The translations under genes were made by a program, and so were the position numbers. Under the pieces are notes generated by a model. The model worked only from the letters and a program-made list of their open reading frames with translations. It was not told where the DNA came from and did not search any database. Positions 13,008 through 23,794 of a DNA stretch of 64,000 bases are shown here, piece by piece; positions within the stretch are counted from its first letter, which is position 1, and every line of letters starts with the position of its first letter. Source of the DNA: Schistocephalus solidus (lineage: Eukaryota > Platyhelminthes > Cestoda > Diphyllobothriidea > Diphyllobothriidae); assembly GCA_017591395.1 (NCBI GenBank), contig WEDG01004944.1:1-64000 (forward strand), given 5' to 3'.

Positions 13008-13440
13008 ACACGACAGTTCGACCGTCGTAGTCCGATGATGTCCACAGTATGCTCCACGGAACGGTGGTGCAGGTACGGCGACTTGCGCGTGATTTAGTTT
13101 AAAGTGATAGTAGACTTGCGCTGCACCTACCGCACTATCTCCTCCTCCCCTACCTGAGCCCGGCGTCAAGACAGAGTCAAGAAGACCGGAGATGGGAGAG
13201 GGCGCAAATGGCTGGCGCGGCCGGGGACACCCCTGGGCGTACCACCACACCTGGCTCGGATCCCACGGAGTTGGAGTGCCATAAAGGCCACATTAAGAAG
13301 GAGCCAGTGCAGCCTGACTCTCAGTCCGCCAGTCAGCCAGTCCACACAAAACTCACATTGGGCTGACCGCGCGGTCCGAGTCATCCCGTCAGTTGGCATC
13401 CTTCCAAGCCACGGATTTTTGCACACCGTGATAGTTTCTA
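13008..13440 (+). repeat. Dispersed repeat family R2, long copy
   Basis: Begins CGACAGTTCGACCGTCGTAG, then TGCTCCACGGAACGGTGGTG, CTTGCGCGTGATTTAG, GACAGAGTCAAGAAGACCGG and GGCTGGCGCGGCCGG. Other copies lie at 27.0, 29.9, 30.3, 40.7, 42.5, 45.3 (inverted) and 58.3 kb. No tRNA promoter and no open frame is conserved. The type of element is unknown. Confidence 0.75.
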
Positions 13441-13477
13441 GCGCTTCACCTTGTTTAAAGACAAAAAATGCACTGAG

Positions 13478-13800
13478 CCGTCGACCTCATTCTCTCTCCC
13501 ACCTTCGCAATCAGACCACTGACCGAGCCGGTCAGTTGTCTGATGTGGGAGTTGGGGCATTGGCTGACGGGTCGGCGTACCCGTCTTCGCGCGCCACAGC
13601 ATGACCTGTCCCCCAAAACGCACACACCAGGATTCACTAAAGCTGGGGATATGGAGGGGTCATCGCCGTCTGACTCCCAGTTCGCTTGTTAGCCACTCAG
13701 CATGCAGCACACACACTGGGCTGATGGCATGATCTGGTGTAAGCGTCAGCTTGGCAGCTTTCCAAGCCATGATTTCTAGGAAACCGTGATATTCACAAGT
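13478..13800 (+). repeat. Second copy of the R2 3' section
   Basis: GTCTGACTCCCAGTTCGC, CACACTGGGCTGATGG, CAGCTTGGCAGCTTTCCAAG and ACCGTGATA repeat, in order, the final third of the R2 copy just upstream. The R2 unit is partly duplicated in tandem. Confidence 0.6.
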
Positions 13801-14165
13801 AAATGCTGTTTGTTTTAAAAATAACGTTTTGTAAAATTGTGAGGTTTTGTGCCATAATACTCAGTAATGAAGTCGTGTGGCTGTAGTTTGCTTGGCACCA
13901 TATCCAAATACACAAATGAGAAGCTGTGATATGCCGTCACGTTTCTCTGTCACACTGTGTGCAAAAGATGTCCAAACTATTTCTGTCTGCTGTTGATTAT
14001 GAACAAAAAAGGCTACAATAGAAAGAAAGAGGTGCAGTTTTTCCAATTTCAGCAGAAATACCATATAGAATATATATAGCATATACAAATTGGCGTGGCT
14101 CACGGAGCGGAAGTGACAATCCGCCGGCAACTCATGCAACCTAAAGACAAAATCCCCCTCAACCA
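13800..14165. other. No gene seen
   Basis: AT-rich. A 101-codon minus open frame (13861-14166) shows no domain and is treated as chance. Confidence 0.4.
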
Positions 14166-14168
14166 AAA

Positions 14169-14515
14169 GCCGGTGTCATTTACCGGATAAACTGCAATTG
14201 TGGTCGAGCCAATTATTTTGGCGGTACCGGCAAACGGGTTTGCACGAGAATGCACGAGCACGAGCTTACTGTGAGACGGAAGGACAAACTCTCATTGGTA
14301 GTCGCTCACGCGTCCTCGTCAGAGCACGACTTTGACTTTGGCAGCGTGAGAATACTGGACCAGTCAGACAATCGAATTTCCCGCCTGCTGCAGGAAGCGT
14401 GGCACTCGACCGCGGAATCGATCAATAGACATATCGATCTGCCAGCTGCATATCAGGCCCTGCGCGAACAAATCAATGGCACTGATGAAGGTCATACTCG
14501 GTAAAAGTGAGTTAA
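14169..14515 (+). pseudogene. Penelope-like element remnant, GIY-YIG endonuclease domain
   Basis: The plus frame from 14169 reads VIYRINCNCGRANYFGGTGK, then R-x-H-E-H-E-L. This matches the GIY-YIG nuclease core seen in PLEs (Tyr, Cys-x-Cys, Tyr-x-Gly-x-Thr-Gly, Arg, Glu-His). The distal part includes FDFGSVRILDQ and INRHIDLPAAYQALR, then a stop near 14502. It is the 3' end of a 5'-truncated copy of the lineage also seen on the minus strand at 43.6-44.0 kb. The reverse transcriptase is missing. Confidence 0.8.
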
Positions 14516-14544
14516 ATATGCAGTGAGCTGTACATTCTTTTATT

Positions 14545-14640
14545 CCTTGACGATGGGGTTCGCGTGAGAGTTCGAAACGTCAGATAAATAAACATCGGCT
14601 CCCACAGAATGCCTTCCTGTCTTCTTCTTTACGATTACCT
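14545..14640 (+). other. PLE 3' region with hammerhead-ribozyme-like core
   Basis: Just after the GIY-YIG stop lies CTTGACGA, a G/T-rich stem-loop candidate and CGAAACGTCAG. This resembles the CUGANGA...GAAA core of the minimal hammerhead ribozymes described in Penelope-like elements, with the first core C changed to T, so it is probably inactive. A short AT-rich stretch follows (AATAAACATCGGC). Confidence 0.4.
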
Positions 14641-14644
14641 GTTG

Positions 14645-15835
14645 TCAATATGGTGTATCCTTTAAACTTTTAATGATTATCTCCAGTTACAGGGGCTATT
14701 CATTCCACATTGTAAAATGTAAAAATTCCAAGAACTGTATTTTCCATCGGCTTAATTAATTGAAAATAGAAAGGCTGACTTTGCAGATCAGTTATTCTAT
14801 TGGTTCTGTACTGTGTAAAACTTAGGAGTCGCGTTCACAGACATTTCTCATCTTTTCACACCGACCTTCAACCCTGCGTTTGGGGTCCTCGCAGAAGGGG
14901 CCACAAAGCATCGAGTATTGAATGGTCAAGAAGGTTTACCGACGCGAACAGGGAAGCCGAGAATTTCAGTTTTGGCTCAAACCCTAAATCCCCAACGTCT
15001 CGAATTCGGAGAGGGTTCTTAAAACTTAAGAAACCTGGGATGACGAAATAATATTTTTTTATAAATTATAGAACAGTGGACTGGGGAAGTACTCAAATCC
15101 AGAAACTATCTACTCAAACAGAAGCGAAAATCTTGTCCCAACGTCTCGTAAGTTCGCGCCAGGAACTCCACTTTTTAAGCCATAGGTGGCGAGACCGAGT
15201 GTTTGGCTCGTCAGTCAGGAATGGGAATATGTATGTCTTTGTATTCCATGTGCCTTGCGTGAAATTCCGGGGTGTTAAGGTTGTGGTTAGTGTTAATATG
15301 GTTAGGGAATACGTTCCCCTTGGAAATGTGTGCAAGGCAACTTATTACCCTGTCTCACCCGTATTTCCGTTCTAACGATCACTTCAACAGTATTGCATCA
15401 ATGAAATTCTTGCATACAAAGCCATTGAACCCTTTTGCGTAATCTACTTCATCCTCGATGTAACCAAAATTATCTGGTAAATCAAAACAGGTGATGTTGA
15501 AAAAGGAAAACAAGTGAGACTTATTCGGTCAGAAAACGTGTCCTTCTGGGCTGGGAATGGGGCTCACAACACGAATCTCTAACAGCAGTTCTCGATTAAT
15601 TCCACGATCAGGAGACACACACTGGCAGTTCATGAGCTAGAGCACCCAACAGGGCTACGGCATCAGTGCTTCGATGAAAACCTAGGGAACCCGTTCTCTA
15701 ACTGTGTCTATTTCTCTATAAAATGACTTTATGCAATCCCAACTGTTGTTATACAACGGCCAGTTCAGGTTGTCTCCCATCTGTTCATTTCTTTCTGTTG
15801 AACAAATATCATTTACCTCAAAACTAAAAAATGGG
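14645..15835. other. No gene seen
   Basis: 15230-15370 holds a degenerate telomere-like patch (GGTGTTAAGGTTGTGGTTAG, GGTTAGGG) flanked by GGAATATG and GTATTTCC. The rest shows nothing I can name. Confidence 0.4.
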
Positions 15836-15837
15836 TT

Positions 15838-16095
15838 GTAGCGTTGGACTTCTAACCAACAGGTCACGAGTTTGAGCCTCAGGTGGGTTGCCGCCTGGAA
15901 TTGGGTATGGCTGGCTGATGAGGGCTAATAAGCCAAAATGGCCTTTCCAGTCTCTATTGTATTTGTCAGTCATGTTATTCTGCCTATATCACTAGCCGCT
16001 GTGCGGCTGATGGCGGCGCTCGATAGTGAGTCCCAAGGCACAACGGGACGAGGAGTCCTGTAACCGAGCAGTGAGCATCTATGTAGCATTGTCAA
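15838..16095 (+). mobile_element. tRNA-derived SINE, head followed by a second unit's 5' region
   Basis: GCGTTGGACTTCTAACCAAC and a box B-like GAGTTTGAGCC are followed by the body, TATTGTATTTGTCAGTCATG, then GCCTATATCACTAGCCGCTG and GGCGCTCGATAGTGAGTCCC. The last two elements normally start a unit, so two units appear joined head to tail. Confidence 0.75.
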
Positions 16096-16099
16096 AAGT

Positions 16100-16838
16100 C
16101 AAAATAATAAGAACGACGTTTGAGTAAAGAACCTGGGCTTTCAAAAGTTTCCCTGGGAATAAACGTTATCATGTAGAATGAAGTCTATAGTGGTCATGAG
16201 TAATACGTGTTCTAATTCGCCGCAGTGGAAAGAGAGTCTTCATATGCCTCATTCCGAATCCTGCTGACAGATGGGCTTTCGATTACCCAATGAGTCTAAA
16301 TGATGTGTTGCCCTTCGTAAATGGAACATCAATTTCGACAGATGTTTTTGCACTTGCTGTGGAGACTTCGCTGAAATAGTAATAATCAAGCTTCTCACAA
16401 TCTTGCTCTACGCTAACGAAAGACGCATCCTTATTGTTGAAAAATGACAGCAGGTAATCTACGCCAATGCGAAGAAAATAACAGATGGTCCTTTGATGGA
16501 ATGAACTTGTACAGGACATTTTCCAGTTTCTTTTGCAAGTTCGCCTTCTGAATAAATAGAAAGGCAAGCTGGGTGTTTGCGTCACCTGAGAGAAATGGGC
16601 GGGAGAGTAAACGTGCCTGGAAACATGTGAACTGTTAACATTCACTGAGAGGAGTGACTAACGAAACTGGGTGGTGAGCTGGGCGCATCGATTTCGACAG
16701 AACTGGAGATAGTGTCTGTAGCTGAGCTTCTGGTCGCCAGAAACGATCTGTGAGCCATTTAGTGGACGCGCGGGGCTGAAAAGTACTTAAGGCACATATG
16801 CTCAAAGTAATATTGGAAAAGATTAGGCAGATGAATAT
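16100..16838. other. No gene seen
   Basis: Holds a 120-codon minus open frame (16283-16645) with no recognisable motif or splice support. I treat it as chance. Confidence 0.4.
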
Positions 16839-16839
16839 T

Positions 16840-17195
16840 GCCGGCAAAGACAAGGGCGACTGGAATGGCCATTTCTATCTTATAAGTCCTTTTCAGCCAG
16901 TTATGTCCAACTCCAGGTGGTGAATCAGCCGAGGATCAACCCCGCGATCCGTTAATTAAATTTTTAACACTTAGCATTGAGTGGGGGATGGTGCATTATT
17001 TGGGGTTGGATATGACTGGTTGATGACGGCGAATAAGCCAGAAATGGCCAATCCAGTCTCCCTTGTCTTCGCCGGCAATACACCTATGTCCATTTTACTA
17101 CTAGCCACTGTGCGGCTGCTGGCGGGGCTTGAGATTGAGACTCAAGGCAGAGCGGGACGAAGGATTTGTGTTAGCTATCAGTGAGCGTTCATCAA
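16840..17195. mobile_element. Inverted pair of SINE copies
   Basis: 16840-16975 is a minus copy (body plus a degraded head), and 16985-17195 is a plus body followed by CTAGCCACTGTGCGGCTGCT and the next unit's 5' region. The two bodies are arranged head to head. Confidence 0.75.
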
Positions 17196-18170
17196 CGGAT
17201 GGAAACAAAACTTTGTTTGGGGATGTTTTATACGGAAAACGCGGAAGATGAAGTTAGTGTCTCTCTTAGATTGTTCGCATGCACATAGCTGCCTTTGACG
17301 TGAACTAACGTAGTAGAAGCAATGTAAGAAATTTTGTTACTCCACTACAATCAACTAGGGCTATTCAGCATCACCATAGCAACGCCCTTACTCAAATTGT
17401 ACTGGTACAACCTGCAACGCGCTTATTTTGTCATAGATGGATGCTCCTCGCCTTTAATTACTAACAGATGGGTTTGAGAACTAGTACGACACAGCACTAA
17501 GCTTCCCTGTTATTTTTCACATGGATACCTTTTACGTAGTTTTATCTACAAGCTCTGTCTTAACCGTCATCACAACCCACTGACGTTTCACTCCACTGCC
17601 CTCAAAGGGACTTAGGCTGCCTTGAACGGTGCAAGTGTCGGTGAAGTGATGGGGGGAGGTAAAATCCTCAACTGGTTGCTAGGCGACGCGTACAGTATAA
17701 CAAACCGTCCCAAACGTGGCAACCTTAGAGAAAAGACAAGTAAGACAGTAGAGTGTTCAGTTTCGCCCTCGTAGCCGTCGGCGATTCCGGAAACATCAAA
17801 TTCTAGCGCATTAAATATTGCCTAACTAAGAAACTTTTCAGTCTAAGATAACGGCTGAGGAGTGACAGTGAGACTGTTATTTGTCATTCTCATCGTTTTT
17901 ACTGAAGTCAGACGGGATCGTATCATTTAGCTTCTACTGGTCACAAAGTGTTATTCAGCTAGATCTAACGCATGCGTCAACTGTTTAGCAGAACACGGAA
18001 ACGAAAAGCGAACATAACACGGGTGGATTGGCGTCATATTTCAGAGAAATTAGGGTTACGGTTAAGATTAAACTTACGGTAAAGATTTGATTTGATGGTT
18101 AGTGGTCGGGTTAGGACCCATAAGCATTTCCGACCGAAAATTCAGTATATGTATGATAAGATACTTTTTA
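17195..18170. other. No gene seen; telomere-like patch near 18045-18115
   Basis: The only structure is AAATTAGGGTTACGGTTAAG followed by GGTTAGTGGTCGGGTTAGG, a degenerate relative of the TTAGGG repeat. Confidence 0.4.
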
Positions 18171-18179
18171 CATTGGTTC

Positions 18180-18605
18180 AGTTTCTTCGAATACTGGAAT
18201 CGACATTTCTGGTTCAGTAGATGTCATCAGCCAGACAAATCCAACCCCAGGTGGTGCCTTACCTGAGGCTCTAACACGCGACCTGTTGATCAGAAGTTCA
18301 ACGCTCTAGCCATTGAGCCACGGGCTCGATGACCTGACGGTTTAGATGGGGAGATATTCACCTTTGTTGATGAATGCTCACCTATCGTTAACGGAACTCA
18401 CTCGTCCCATTCTGCCTGGGGACACATTCCCGAGCACCGTAAGCAGCCGCACAGCGACTAGTAGTATAGGCAGATAAACATTGCCTGCGTTAGAGCGTTT
18501 GACTTGTGATCAAGAGGCTGCAGGTTTGACCCTCGGATGATGCACGACCTGGCTGATGACGGCTAATGAGCAAGAAATGGCCATTCCAGTCTCATTGTCA
18601 GCAAG
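18180..18605. mobile_element. Inverted SINE pair
   Basis: 18180-18475 is a minus copy carrying a tRNA-like head (reverse complement of GGTTCGAGCC-like near 18270) and 5' region. 18480-18605 is a plus copy with GCGTTAGAGCGTTTGACTTG and the CTGGCTGATGACGGCTAATG body. Confidence 0.75.
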
Positions 18606-19019
18606 CGCATCAGACAGTTTATGTGCTATCTCATGAACTGTTAACGGAAATTCTAAAATGTGATTGAGTTAGATAAAAGTACTGAAGAATGGTCATACTA
18701 GTAGTTATCATGTGGCCAAATCCAGAGATATTTCAGGACGTCAGCTTTGGAACGAGCTGCTTTGACGCAACCTGTGAAAATCACACATTAAACGACAACT
18801 TTTTGAGAAGTATCAGTTTATCCCATTGATTTTCGATGTAATTATACAGTATAACTTATTGAAAGCAGGCGCACACTATTCTTATATCCATTTGGAATTA
18901 AATTACGTCTTCTTTTAAATTCAAAACAGAAGAAACTAAAGTTTTCGGTTTTAAAAAGTTTCCAATTATAAGATTTTTTGAGACGAATAAATGTCTAGTC
19001 ATAAAGCATCAATGTTACT

Positions 19020-19420
19020 TCTAAAGTTTACAACATGGTCTACATGCACAACCTGCCGTTTGTATAACCCAAATGAAAGTAATAACACCAGGTCGGGTTC
19101 AAAGTTACTCAGAATTGAAGGTCTTTTAAACGTAAGGATTCTTTTTCCTCAGGTATAAAAGTGAAGGTTAAATGTGCCGCCAAATACATACAAGAAAGAA
19201 TGTATCACGCATGTTTTCGATAAAAAATATTTCATTGTGTAAGGGCTCAGAAAATCAATTTGGAGCGTACATACTACTTAAGGAGTCATCTATTTGATAG
19301 TGGGATTTTCGCAGGTGGCCAGGAAGTTGCTCATTCAAAAGCCGACATCCTGCCATAAGTGACATGCCTTGGAACTATGCTTCACGGTAACTACTGCTGC
19401 AAACCTATTTAAGTAATCTC
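19020..19420 (+). repeat. Dispersed repeat family R3, copy 1
   Basis: Shares, in order, GGTTCAAA, TCTTTTAAA, GCATGTTTTC, ACTTAAGGAGT and CTCATTCAAAAGCCGACATC with 57930-58300. Divergence is high. No coding capacity is seen. Confidence 0.5.
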
Positions 19421-19684
19421 CTCTAATCAAAGACAAATGTTAGAATAACGGTTTCATTAGAGGGCACACCACGTGTAGCATGGATATAAGGACCGCAAAA
19501 TCGACCATACATTCTTTTCCATCTTCCAGGCTTGTCGGGGTCTTTTGGACAACCCTTGATAAAATAGAGTGCAGTGTTTGATGCCGACGGAGCATGCGTC
19601 TAATGCAAGCCACAAGCAAAATTGGTGGTTCGCTTCTTGCTAGCGACGCCGGCAAACTCCAGAGTGGGATTCGAAGCCCGCATG

Positions 19685-19978
19685 AACGGCGATTCCTGGC
19701 GGGGCTCGAGAGTGAGCCCCAAGGAAAAACGCGAAGAGTGAGTCCTGCAACCGATCGGTGAGCGCCTACTTACCATAGTTGGTATTCTCGATTGGAACCG
19801 GCAGGACAACAAGCTCGTGGCGCTGTGGGTAGAACGTTGGACTTCTAACCAACAGGTCGTGGGTTCGAGCCTCGGGTGGTGCCGCACTACCTGGGGTTGG
19901 GTGTGGCTGGCTGATGATGGCTCATAAGCCAGAAATGGCTACGCCAGCCTCCCTTGTCTTTGTCGGTCCTGTGATTCC
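19685..19978 (+). mobile_element. tRNA-derived SINE, near full length
   Basis: 5' region CTGGCGGGGCTCGAGAGTGA, then GTGAGTCCTGCAACCGATCG, a tRNA-like head with GCTCGTGGCGCTGTGGGTAG and GTGGGTTCGAGCC (box B-like), the GGCTGGCTGATGATGGCTCA body and the TCCCTTGTCTTTGTCGGTCC end. This is a good reference copy for the family. Confidence 0.85.
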
Positions 19979-19979
19979 T

Positions 19980-20950
19980 GTGTTTGCACTGCTGACTTGG
20001 CGTGCGGTGGCTGGGTGTGTGGGGATTAGAGCGCAAGCTTGAATGACGGGCGCAGTTGACAGCGTCAACGAGCATTTACATGTGCCGGTCAGACCCATGG
20101 GGCTGCTGGATGTGCGGTTTCAGTGTCGCCGCATTGGCTTTCAGTTATGTGTGCATGCTGCTGCTGAGGGGACGAGGTTCAAACTGCTACTTGTCACCGT
20201 AACTAAATTAGCATGTCAGCACTTAGCATCACAAGGTCACGAATACTCAATCTTACGTGAAAGGAAATCGATTTTCAGCCATCGTTCTGGCACCATTATA
20301 TAGGGCACAGTCTGATTCTCAGAAAGGTAAGCCATTCACACTTGCTTGGTACATAGTGAATAACCTCATTTTGGCAAGGAAACGACTATCAATTTCTTCT
20401 CCACTAGCATGCGGAGAACGCTATTTCAAATAATTTATCCCACATCTCGAAGCGTCCTATAGTTGGAAGCTAATTCAGAAATTCCTGGGGAGGTAATGCA
20501 AAGCAAAAAGCTGGCTGTGTTCTTCTAGATTAGCATACAACACTTGCGCATTCAGTAAAACGGATAAACTGGCATCTAAGAGTGCTCTAAAACAGGAAAG
20601 TGTGATATGCAATGGATTTATAATTCCAAAAAGTCCACTACCCCAATGACTTTAAACGAAACTTCTGGGTCAGTAGACAGTATCTGCTACCTTTGGTCAA
20701 AACTGTTGCCCGATGGATGACATCGATCATCTGATCAACCAGGAGCGCGTGAGTAGAGCTTGTGAAAGCATCTTGAGTCAGTCTGAAATCAGTCAAATGT
20801 CAGCCAGCGGATGTACGATGCCTATCGCAAGACATCTCTTACAGATCCCAGACATGGCCATGTCTTCAGAAGATATCCACCGCAAAACTGACATAGCATG
20901 TACCTTCCTCCAGCCAGATCAGTAAACTGCAGCTGCAATGTAAGTATCAT
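19980..20950. other. No gene seen
   Basis: Short open frames only (86 codons at 20043-20303 and 70 at 20713-20925, both plus, without recognisable motifs). Confidence 0.4.
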
Positions 20951-20954
20951 AGCT

Positions 20955-21338
20955 GAACGCTCACCGATCGCTAACAGAACTCCCTTGTCCTGTTCTGCCT
21001 TGAGGCTCACACTTGAGCCTTGCCAGCAGCCACACAGCGGTAAGCAGTAGTTGCAAAGGCTACTGGCGGGGCTCAAGAATGAGCGCCAAGGGAGCACGGG
21101 ATGAGGGAGTTCCGTTAGCGATTGGTGAACCTACAGCTAGGAATGTTTATGTTCCCGATGTCAACCGGCAAGACAACGAGCCACGGACTCAATGGTTAGA
21201 GCGTTGGACTTCTGACCAACAGGTCACGGGTTCGAGCCCCACGTGGAGTACCGCCTGGGGTTGGTTGTGACTGGTTTTTGACGGTTATTGAGCCCGAAAT
21301 GGCTATTCCAGTCTCCCTTTTCTTTGTCGGTGTGGTTC
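20955..21338. mobile_element. Inverted SINE copies sharing 5' regions
   Basis: 20955-21050 is the 5' region on the minus strand. 21058-21338 is a full plus copy with GGACTCAATGGTTAGAGCGT, CACGGGTTCGAGCCCC and TCCCTTTTCTTTGTCGGTG. The 5' regions are head to head. Confidence 0.8.
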
Positions 21339-21469
21339 ATCCGCAATATAGCTTGTAGGGAGAAGCCATCCTGGTAAGGATGCCTTTAAGGGCAGCCTTA
21401 ACAGGACAAGGGAACAAAGGGTGCCCACAATATATGTGGCTTTGCATCCAATTCCAAGGAAATTATGTC

Positions 21470-21590
21470 TAGGATTAAGATGGGGTTAAGGTCAGTGTTT
21501 GGGTTAGGCTAACCATTAGACTAAGGGTATTACCGTTTTAACTGTAGGGTTTATCTTCAGGGTAGGGCTAGGGTTTCAATTGTTTGCAAG
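21470..21590. repeat. Degenerate telomere-like patch
   Basis: TGGGGTTAAGGTCAGTG, TTTGGGTTAGGCTAACC and GGGTAGGGCTAGGGTTTC are irregular variants of TTAGGG. Similar patches lie near 11.07, 15.28, 18.08 and 26.0 kb (C-rich strand). Confidence 0.45.
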
Positions 21591-22160
21591 TGGTAGTGTT
21601 AACCTCAAGACACGGGTGTATTTATTCATCCTGAAATTTACCGTAAGGCCACCTATTTTAAGCGGGCGGGACAGTTGGTAATCCCATGTCCTGTTTAGGT
21701 GACCTAACCGACTCGTTCGCATGCCGCTCTATCGATCCACCCACATGTCGTGCGCGTGCTAATGTCGCTCCATCTCGCGATGGGATTGGATCTCCACCAT
21801 ACCGGCGAGATGAGTCAGCAGTCCAGTCAATATGCTAAGCACTAAAGGACAGTCTGATTGGTTCGATTTCAGTTCAACTTTGGACATTCTCGTGCGTCTA
21901 TTTTTTTACTTATATACGGTGTTAGAATAAGGCAATAGACCCCTCTACTTTCCACTTGCTATTGAGTTCTCCTTTAGGGGTGCGATCGAGGCGAGCTGTC
22001 GGAAAGACGACTTTCGCGGCATATGGCAAGTTCCTAACGCAACATTTTACGACTTCGAGCCCAGTCGACATGGTATGGGCCTCATGGTTCAACAGGGAAT
22101 GTAGAAGGTGAAGATTATTTTGTTCTGTATGGAATGTCAGAAGGAGAACCCTACCTCGAG

Positions 22161-22430
22161 CAGGAAGTGGAGGCTATTGTTTTCTAGATGGAATGCAAGT
22201 TGCAGAACCATGACTCAAGCAGTTCACTTCTTGAGCGGTCGTAGCTCTCACGAGAATTTAGGTCACGATGAACTTGAATATTCGCTCAAAGTAGCTCCAA
22301 CTTGAGAGTTAGCGTCAATTCTCCCCCACACTGCGTCTGCATACTCATTCATCCACGCCCGGAGCATTCTTCTAATTCCTCTGACGGATTGACCAGAATC
22401 GTTAAATGACCCCAGATGTCCCTTGTACTA
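22161..22430 (+). repeat. 0.27-kb duplication, copy 1
   Basis: Matches 23508-23790 almost base for base over the first 200 bases (CAGGAAGTGGAGGCTA, GAATGCAAGTTGCAGAACCA, TTCTTGAGCGGTCGTAGC), then with small indels. No open frame is conserved. Confidence 0.85.
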
Positions 22431-22431
22431 A

Positions 22432-23505
22432 TCCATTATAACATTGTAAGGGGAGGGGAGTGAGTGCGATAGATGCATCGAAAGTCACCGCGCTTGTTTC
22501 GAACATGCTTATTAAGCACGTGGTGGACATAGTCGAACTCGATGGTCGATTGGATAAATATTTATTTGGCCTTTAGCAAAAAAATGCCCCATTTGTCGTT
22601 TAAAAACACCAAACGCACGGGCCCGGATATTAAAAAAAAATGTTTTAGGAAACTGGCAGACAGCAGTTGTTTAAGCAGGCCCTTTGAAGAAAACATAAAT
22701 CCTAAAAAAAATCTGAGTACAAGAAATTTGGCTTTGCGCATCTTTGTTATAAAGTATTTTTAGATTTATATTAGCGCCAGAAATAAATGAAAAATGAATA
22801 TTAATCATTTAATCATTTTTGTACGGATCAATTTTTCTGGTGGTCACAAGCACATACATTTAAAATCTGGCATCGCAGCCTGATGGAAATATCCTCGAGT
22901 GATTGTTGCATGACAATCAGTATTACAAAACCCCTTATGTTATCCTTTCAAACCGAGGTTGCTCTTTTCAATAAGCCTGTAATCTACCACAGTGGCCAGA
23001 GCTGACTCATTAGAGTATTAATCACACGAAAGGCGACATTGTTCAAGCAGCTGGGTCCAGTTTTCAGCAGCGTTGCTCCGACGGCTGTTAATCGGAATTG
23101 GATAGGCGTCTAAGTAAGGCTTCCTATATCCTCTTGAGCGATATCGTAAGCGATATGGCTAATGCAAAGAGGGTCTGTCGGCACGAATGGCAGCCGATTG
23201 CTACAAACATACATAAGTGAACGCACAAAATTACAAGAAGTGGCTTTGATTATTGGACTAAGAATTTTGTGGCTAACGTTTTGGATTCAAACTGGCATCC
23301 ATTATCCACAGAGGTAGTGTCAGTGGATGCAAAACCCCTACCAATGCAACCCTTAAACAACTGCTCGATCATCAAACGGAACAGCTGACACATTCCTCGA
23401 AGACGATCGTACTTTGCATGCTGATGGTTTCTGGTTCTTTCTGGTACTTTTATTGGGAACAAGGTTTTCCCTTCTGCGCCACACATACAGAATTTTCACC
23501 CGGAA
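22432..23505. other. Spacer between duplication copies, no gene seen
   Basis: A 73-codon plus open frame (22542-22763) is lysine-rich and AT-driven. Nothing else is visible. Confidence 0.4.
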
Positions 23506-23507
23506 TG

Positions 23508-23790
23508 CAGGAAGTGGAGGCTACTGTTTTCTAGATGGAATGCAAGTTGCAGAACCATGACTCAAGCAGTTCACTTCTTGAGCGGTCGTAGCACTCACGA
23601 GAATTTAGGTCCCGATGAACTTGAAACTTCGCTCAAAATAACTTTAACTTGAGATTTGGCGTCAATTCTCCCCCGCACTGTGTCTGCTGCATGCATTCAC
23701 GCCCAGAGCATTTTTTTATTTCCTCTGGCGTAGTGAACTTGTTTGCAACTGCACCAGAATAGGCGAATGACTCCAGAAGTCACTTGTTGT
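23508..23790 (+). repeat. 0.27-kb duplication, copy 2
   Basis: Direct repeat of 22161-22430, offset by about 1347 bp. It contains a short insertion (GTGAACTTGTTTGCAACTGC) relative to copy 1 near 23735. Confidence 0.85.
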
Positions 23791-23794
23791 GGCA

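Noticed and set aside
16283..16645. 120-codon minus open frame
   Set aside because: No motif, no Cys/His finger pattern and no neighbouring exon support.
23250..23486. Possible additional finger exon below the gene
   Set aside because: The translation lacks a C-x2-C...H-x4-H pattern and has no matching donor.
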